Source: Pseudomonadota bacterium
GTDB taxonomy: Bacteria > Pseudomonadota > Gammaproteobacteria > Xanthomonadales > Xanthomonadaceae
Direction of reading: 5' to 3'
Assembly: GCA_023425225.1 (NCBI GenBank)
Contig: JAFADB010000279.1
Location: forward strand, 1 to 8,415
DNA: 8,415 nt
A program made the translations under genes and the position numbers. Below the pieces are notes generated by a model, which searched no databases, was not told the origin of the DNA, and saw only the letters and a program-made list of their open reading frames with translations. How positions within the stretch are numbered: position 1 is the first letter of the stretch; every line of letters starts with the position of its first letter. Of the stretch, positions 5,876 through 8,415 are shown piece after piece.

Positions 5876-8227
5876 ATGGCGACATTGGGGACGACGCTGG
5901 GCATGACGATGGCCGCACTGGGGGCCTTGCTGAACACCGGCGCGGCGCTGGCCGCCCCGGCGAACGCGGGCAAGGCCGCCTTCGAGGCGGTGGATCCCTT
6001 CATCGGCACCGGCGGGGAGGGCCATACCTATCCGGGTGCGACCGTGCCGTTCGGGATGATCCAGCTCAGCCCCGACACCCGCATCCAGCCGCGTACCCAG
6101 GGCTACGGCTGGGCCGCCGGCTACCGCTACGACGACAGCACCATCGTCGGCTTCTCGCACACCCATTTCTCCGGCAGCGGCCATTCGGACCTGGGCGACG
6201 TGCTGCTGATGCCGATCAGCGGCGCGCCCAGGCTCGAGCGCGGCGACCCCGACGTGCCCGGCAGCGGCTACACCTCGCGCTTCCGCCATGCCGAAGAGCG
6301 CGCCGAGCCGGGCTACTACGCCGTCACCCTGGACGACTACGGCGTGCGCGCCGAGCTGACCACCACCGCCCGCGTCGGCGTCCACCGCTACCGCTTCCCC
6401 AAGGGCAAGCCCGCGCACGTGCTGGTCGACCTGCGCACCAGCATGTACGACTACCCCGGCAAGATCTCCTGGTCGCGGCTGCGGCTGCAGCCGGACGGCA
6501 CCGTCACCGGCTTCCGCGAGACCCGCGGCTGGGCGCCGGGGCGGCAGCTGTACTTCGCCATGCGCTTTTCCCGCCCGCTGCGCGGCCACGCCTTGCACAA
6601 CACCGAGCAGGACATCCCGTACAAGGGCTTCCCGCCGCCGGGCGAGAAGGACCCCACGGTGCGCGCCCAGATCGAGGGCCGGCAGCTGGTGGGTACATTC
6701 GACTTCGGCGACGGCGGCAGCGAACCGCTGGTGGTGAAGGTGGCCATCTCGCCGGTCAGTGAGGCCGGCGCCATCGCCAACCTGGACGCCGAAGTGCCGG
6801 GCTGGGATTTCGACGGCGTGCGCGCCGCGGCCCGCACGCAATGGGAGCAGGCGCTGGCGGCGGTGGACGTGCAGGCGCCGGCCGCGCAGCGCACCAGCTT
6901 CTACACCGCGCTGTACCACACCCTGCTGGGGCCGACGCTGTTCATGGACAGCGATGGCCGTTACCGCGGCCCGGACAACGCCGTGCACCAGGCCGACGGC
7001 TGGACCAACTACTCCACCTTCTCGCTGTGGGACACCTACCGCGCGCTGCACCCGCTGCTGACCCTGGTGCAGCCGCCGCAGCACACCAGCGACATCGTCA
7101 ACTCGCTGCTGGCCGCGCGCCGCGAAAGCCCGTACGGCATCCTGCCGGTGTGGGCGTTCCACGGCCTGGAAACGTGGTGCATGATCGGCTACCACGCCGT
7201 GCCAGTGATCGCCGACGCCTACATGAAGGGCATCGGAGGCTTCGACGCCGACGAGGCGCTGGCCGCGATGACTGCCAGCGCCAACTACGGCCCCTACGAC
7301 GGCATCGCCCAGTACCGCGAACTCGGCTGGGTGCCGATCGACGAGGAGGGCGAGGCGGCGTCCAAGACGCTGGAATACGCCTTCGACGACTGGACCATCG
7401 CGCGCATGGCGCAGAAGATGGGCAAGGCCGACGTGGCCGCCGAGTTTGGCAAGCGTGCCGGCAACTGGAAGCACGCCTTCGATCCGGCCACCGGCTTCAT
7501 GCGCGCGCGCAATCGCGACGGCTCCTTCCGCGAGCCGTTCGATCCCGATGCCAGCGGCTACGGCACCGACTACACCGAGGGCAATGCCTGGCAGTACTCG
7601 TGGTACGTGCCGCAGGACGTGGCCGGGCTGGCCGCCGCGCACGGCGGCGCCGACACGCTGCTCGAGCGGCTGGACGCGGTGTTCGACGCCAAGGTCGATC
7701 CCAAGGTGTTCGAGCACATGGAGGACATCACCGGCCTGATCGGCTGGTACGCCCACGGCAACGAGCCCAGCCATCACGTCGCCTATCTGTATGCCTACGC
7801 CGGCCAGCCGTGGCGCAGCCAGGCGCGGCTGGCGCAGATCATGGACAGCCAGTACGCCCCGCGCCCGGACGGCCTGGCCGGCAACGACGACCTGGGCCAG
7901 ATGTCGGCGTGGTACGTGTTCACCGCGCTGGGCTTCTACCCGGTCACCCCGGGCAGCAACGAGTACATCATCGGCCGCCCGTTCCTGCCGCAAGCCACCC
8001 TCAACCTGCCCAATGGCAAGCGCTTCACCGTGATCGCCGAAGGCGTGGATGCCGGCCACGGCTACATCGGCAGCGCCACGCTCAACGGCCAGCCGCTGCA
8101 GCGCGCGTTCCTGCGCCACGAGGAGATCATGGCCGGCGGCGAACTGCGCTTCGTCATGCAGGCCGAGCCGAACACCGAGTGGGGCACGCACCCGCAGCAG
8201 CAGCCGTACTCGCAATCGCGCCAGTAA
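5876..8227 (+). CDS. GH92 family exo-alpha-mannosidase, exported
   Basis: This 783-residue glycoside hydrolase family 92 enzyme belongs to a family of calcium-dependent inverting exo-alpha-mannosidases that trim mannose from N-glycans, yeast mannans and similar glycans. A signal peptide is likely: a hydrophobic run at 10-26, then GAALAAPANA with cleavage near residue 26 to 31. There is no lipobox Cys, so a periplasmic or secreted protein is expected. The N-terminal beta-sandwich domain opens with the family signature GTGGEGHTYPGATVPFG (44-60). The catalytic (alpha/alpha)6 domain carries FSLWDTYR (382-389), KTLEYAFDDW (497-506), YTEGNAWQY with the probable acid Glu568 (566-574), HGNEPSHH (627-634) and GNDDLGQMSAWYVF with the probable base Asp671 or Asp672 (669-682). 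The catalytic assignment is from memory of the Bacteroides Bt3990 structure. The length is normal and the frame intact. It is transcribed divergently from the sugar operon behind a LacI-type operator, and no clear terminator follows. The linkage specificity is not known. Confidence 0.96.
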   Translation: MATLGTTLGMTMAALGALLNTGAALAAPANAGKAAFEAVDPFIGTGGEGHTYPGATVPFGMIQLSPDTRIQPRTQGYGWAAGYRYDDSTIVGFSHTHFSGSGHSDLGDVLLMPISGAPRLERGDPDVPGSGYTSRFRHAEERAEPGYYAVTLDDYGVRAELTTTARVGVHRYRFPKGKPAHVLVDLRTSMYDYPGKISWSRLRLQPDGTVTGFRETRGWAPGRQLYFAMRFSRPLRGHALHNTEQDIPYKGFPPPGEKDPTVRAQIEGRQLVGTFDFGDGGSEPLVVKVAISPVSEAGAIANLDAEVPGWDFDGVRAAARTQWEQALAAVDVQAPAAQRTSFYTALYHTLLGPTLFMDSDGRYRGPDNAVHQADGWTNYSTFSLWDTYRALHPLLTLVQPPQHTSDIVNSLLAARRESPYGILPVWAFHGLETWCMIGYHAVPVIADAYMKGIGGFDADEALAAMTASANYGPYDGIAQYRELGWVPIDEEGEAASKTLEYAFDDWTIARMAQKMGKADVAAEFGKRAGNWKHAFDPATGFMRARNRDGSFREPFDPDASGYGTDYTEGNAWQYSWYVPQDVAGLAAAHGGADTLLERLDAVFDAKVDPKVFEHMEDITGLIGWYAHGNEPSHHVAYLYAYAGQPWRSQARLAQIMDSQYAPRPDGLAGNDDLGQMSAWYVFTALGFYPVTPGSNEYIIGRPFLPQATLNLPNGKRFTVIAEGVDAGHGYIGSATLNGQPLQRAFLRHEEIMAGGELRFVMQAEPNTEWGTHPQQQPYSQSRQ

Positions 8228-8271
8228 CCGTCCTCGCCGGGCAGCGTGTGGCCGCCGCCCGGCCGCTCCAC

Positions 8272-8277
8272 TACACT
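8272..8277 (+). promoter_or_regulatory. Tentative -10 box of the tRNA promoter
   Basis: TACACT matches TATAAT at 4 of 6 positions and lies 13 nt before the mature tRNA. It is followed by a GC-rich discriminator stretch, as is common for stable-RNA promoters. No strong -35 element is visible 16-18 bp upstream. Read-through from the GH92 gene, whose stop is only 63 nt before the tRNA, is an alternative. Confidence 0.35.
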
Positions 8278-8290
8278 GTGCGGCCCTTGC

Positions 8291-8366
8291 GGGCCTATAG
8301 CTCAACGGTTAGAGCAGAGGACTCATAATCCTTTGGTTCCAGGTTCGAATCCTGGTGGGCCCACCA
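8291..8366 (+). tRNA. tRNA with CAU anticodon, probably tRNA-Ile2 (lysidine type)
   Basis: A complete 76-nt cloverleaf with encoded CCA can be folded. The acceptor stem GGGCCTA pairs with TGGGCCC (one U-G wobble). The D arm is GCTC/GAGC with an 8-nt loop. The anticodon stem GAGGA/TCCTT holds loop CTCATAA, with anticodon CAT at 8324-8326. The T arm is CCAGG/CCTGG with loop TTCGAAT, and the discriminator is A. CAU could mean Met or the minor Ile2 species that reads AUA after lysidine modification by TilS. The C4-G69 and C5-G68 pairs, reported as TilS identity elements, are present. The 8-nt D loop resembles E. coli tRNA-Ile2 rather than elongator tRNA-Met, as I recall both. It lacks the 3-G-C run of initiator tRNA in the anticodon stem. 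The tRNA is certain; the Ile2 identity is probable. Confidence 0.96.
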
Positions 8367-8374
8367 ATAAAATC

Positions 8375-8392
8375 AACAACTTAAGTTGTTTT
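8375..8392 (+). terminator. Possible weak terminator after the tRNA
   Basis: AACAAC (8375-8380) and GTTGTT (8385-8390) form a 6-bp stem with a TTAA loop, and further Ts follow (a TTTT run at 8389-8392). It starts 8 nt after the tRNA CCA. The stem is AT-rich and would be weak. A second GTTGTTGA lies at 8399-8406, allowing an alternative pairing. Confidence 0.4.
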
Positions 8393-8415
8393 AATCCGTT
8401 GTTGAGGTGTGCGAA

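Noticed and set aside
5837..8305. Minus-strand open frame of about 820 codons opposite the GH92 gene
   Set aside because: It covers the whole GH92 gene in antisense, has repetitive His/Arg/Val/Gly composition and no recognisable motif. GH92 on the plus strand has every family signature.

Overview
The window is a piece of a GC-rich gammaproteobacterial chromosome. The RpoD C-terminus, the strong third-position G/C preference and the G-rich palindromic intergenic repeats suggest the Xanthomonadaceae/Lysobacteraceae (Xanthomonas, Stenotrophomonas, Lysobacter, Luteimonas and relatives). That placement is inferred from gene content and style, not from a search.

Layout. 1-396 is the 3' end of rpoD (+), closed by a strong intrinsic terminator at 422-455. 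456-1094 is a spacer of about 640 bp with no convincing gene. It holds several palindromes and a perfect 49-bp inverted repeat pair (696-744 and 930-978). 1095-5741 is a four-gene operon on the minus strand. In transcription order it encodes a LacI-family regulator, a FucP/GluP-type MFS sugar permease, a PfkB-family fructokinase and an AGE-superfamily sugar epimerase/isomerase. All three gene junctions overlap (ATGA, TGATG, ATGA). 5742-5875 is a divergent control region with two nearly identical LacI-type palindromes. 5876-8227 (+) encodes an exported GH92 alpha-mannosidase. 8291-8366 (+) is a tRNA with a CAU anticodon that looks like tRNA-Ile2. The last 49 bases are AT-rich, with a possible weak terminator.

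How the genes fit together. The genes form a plausible self-contained mannose-salvage unit. GH92 would release mannose from alpha-mannosides outside the cytoplasm, and the permease would carry it across the inner membrane. The AGE enzyme would isomerise mannose to fructose, and the fructokinase would make fructose 6-phosphate. The LacI protein would control both transcripts through the two operators, including its own. This avoids any need for mannokinase and mannose-6-phosphate isomerase. Each family assignment is well supported by motifs. The shared substrate (mannose) and the pathway order are inference from GH92, AGE and fructokinase occurring together under one regulator.

I do not see a wholly new type of system. 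The most distinctive features are the operator pair, the compact one-locus mannose route, the inverted-repeat pair after rpoD, and the Asn in the GNEPSHH motif of the GH92, which may bear on its linkage specificity.
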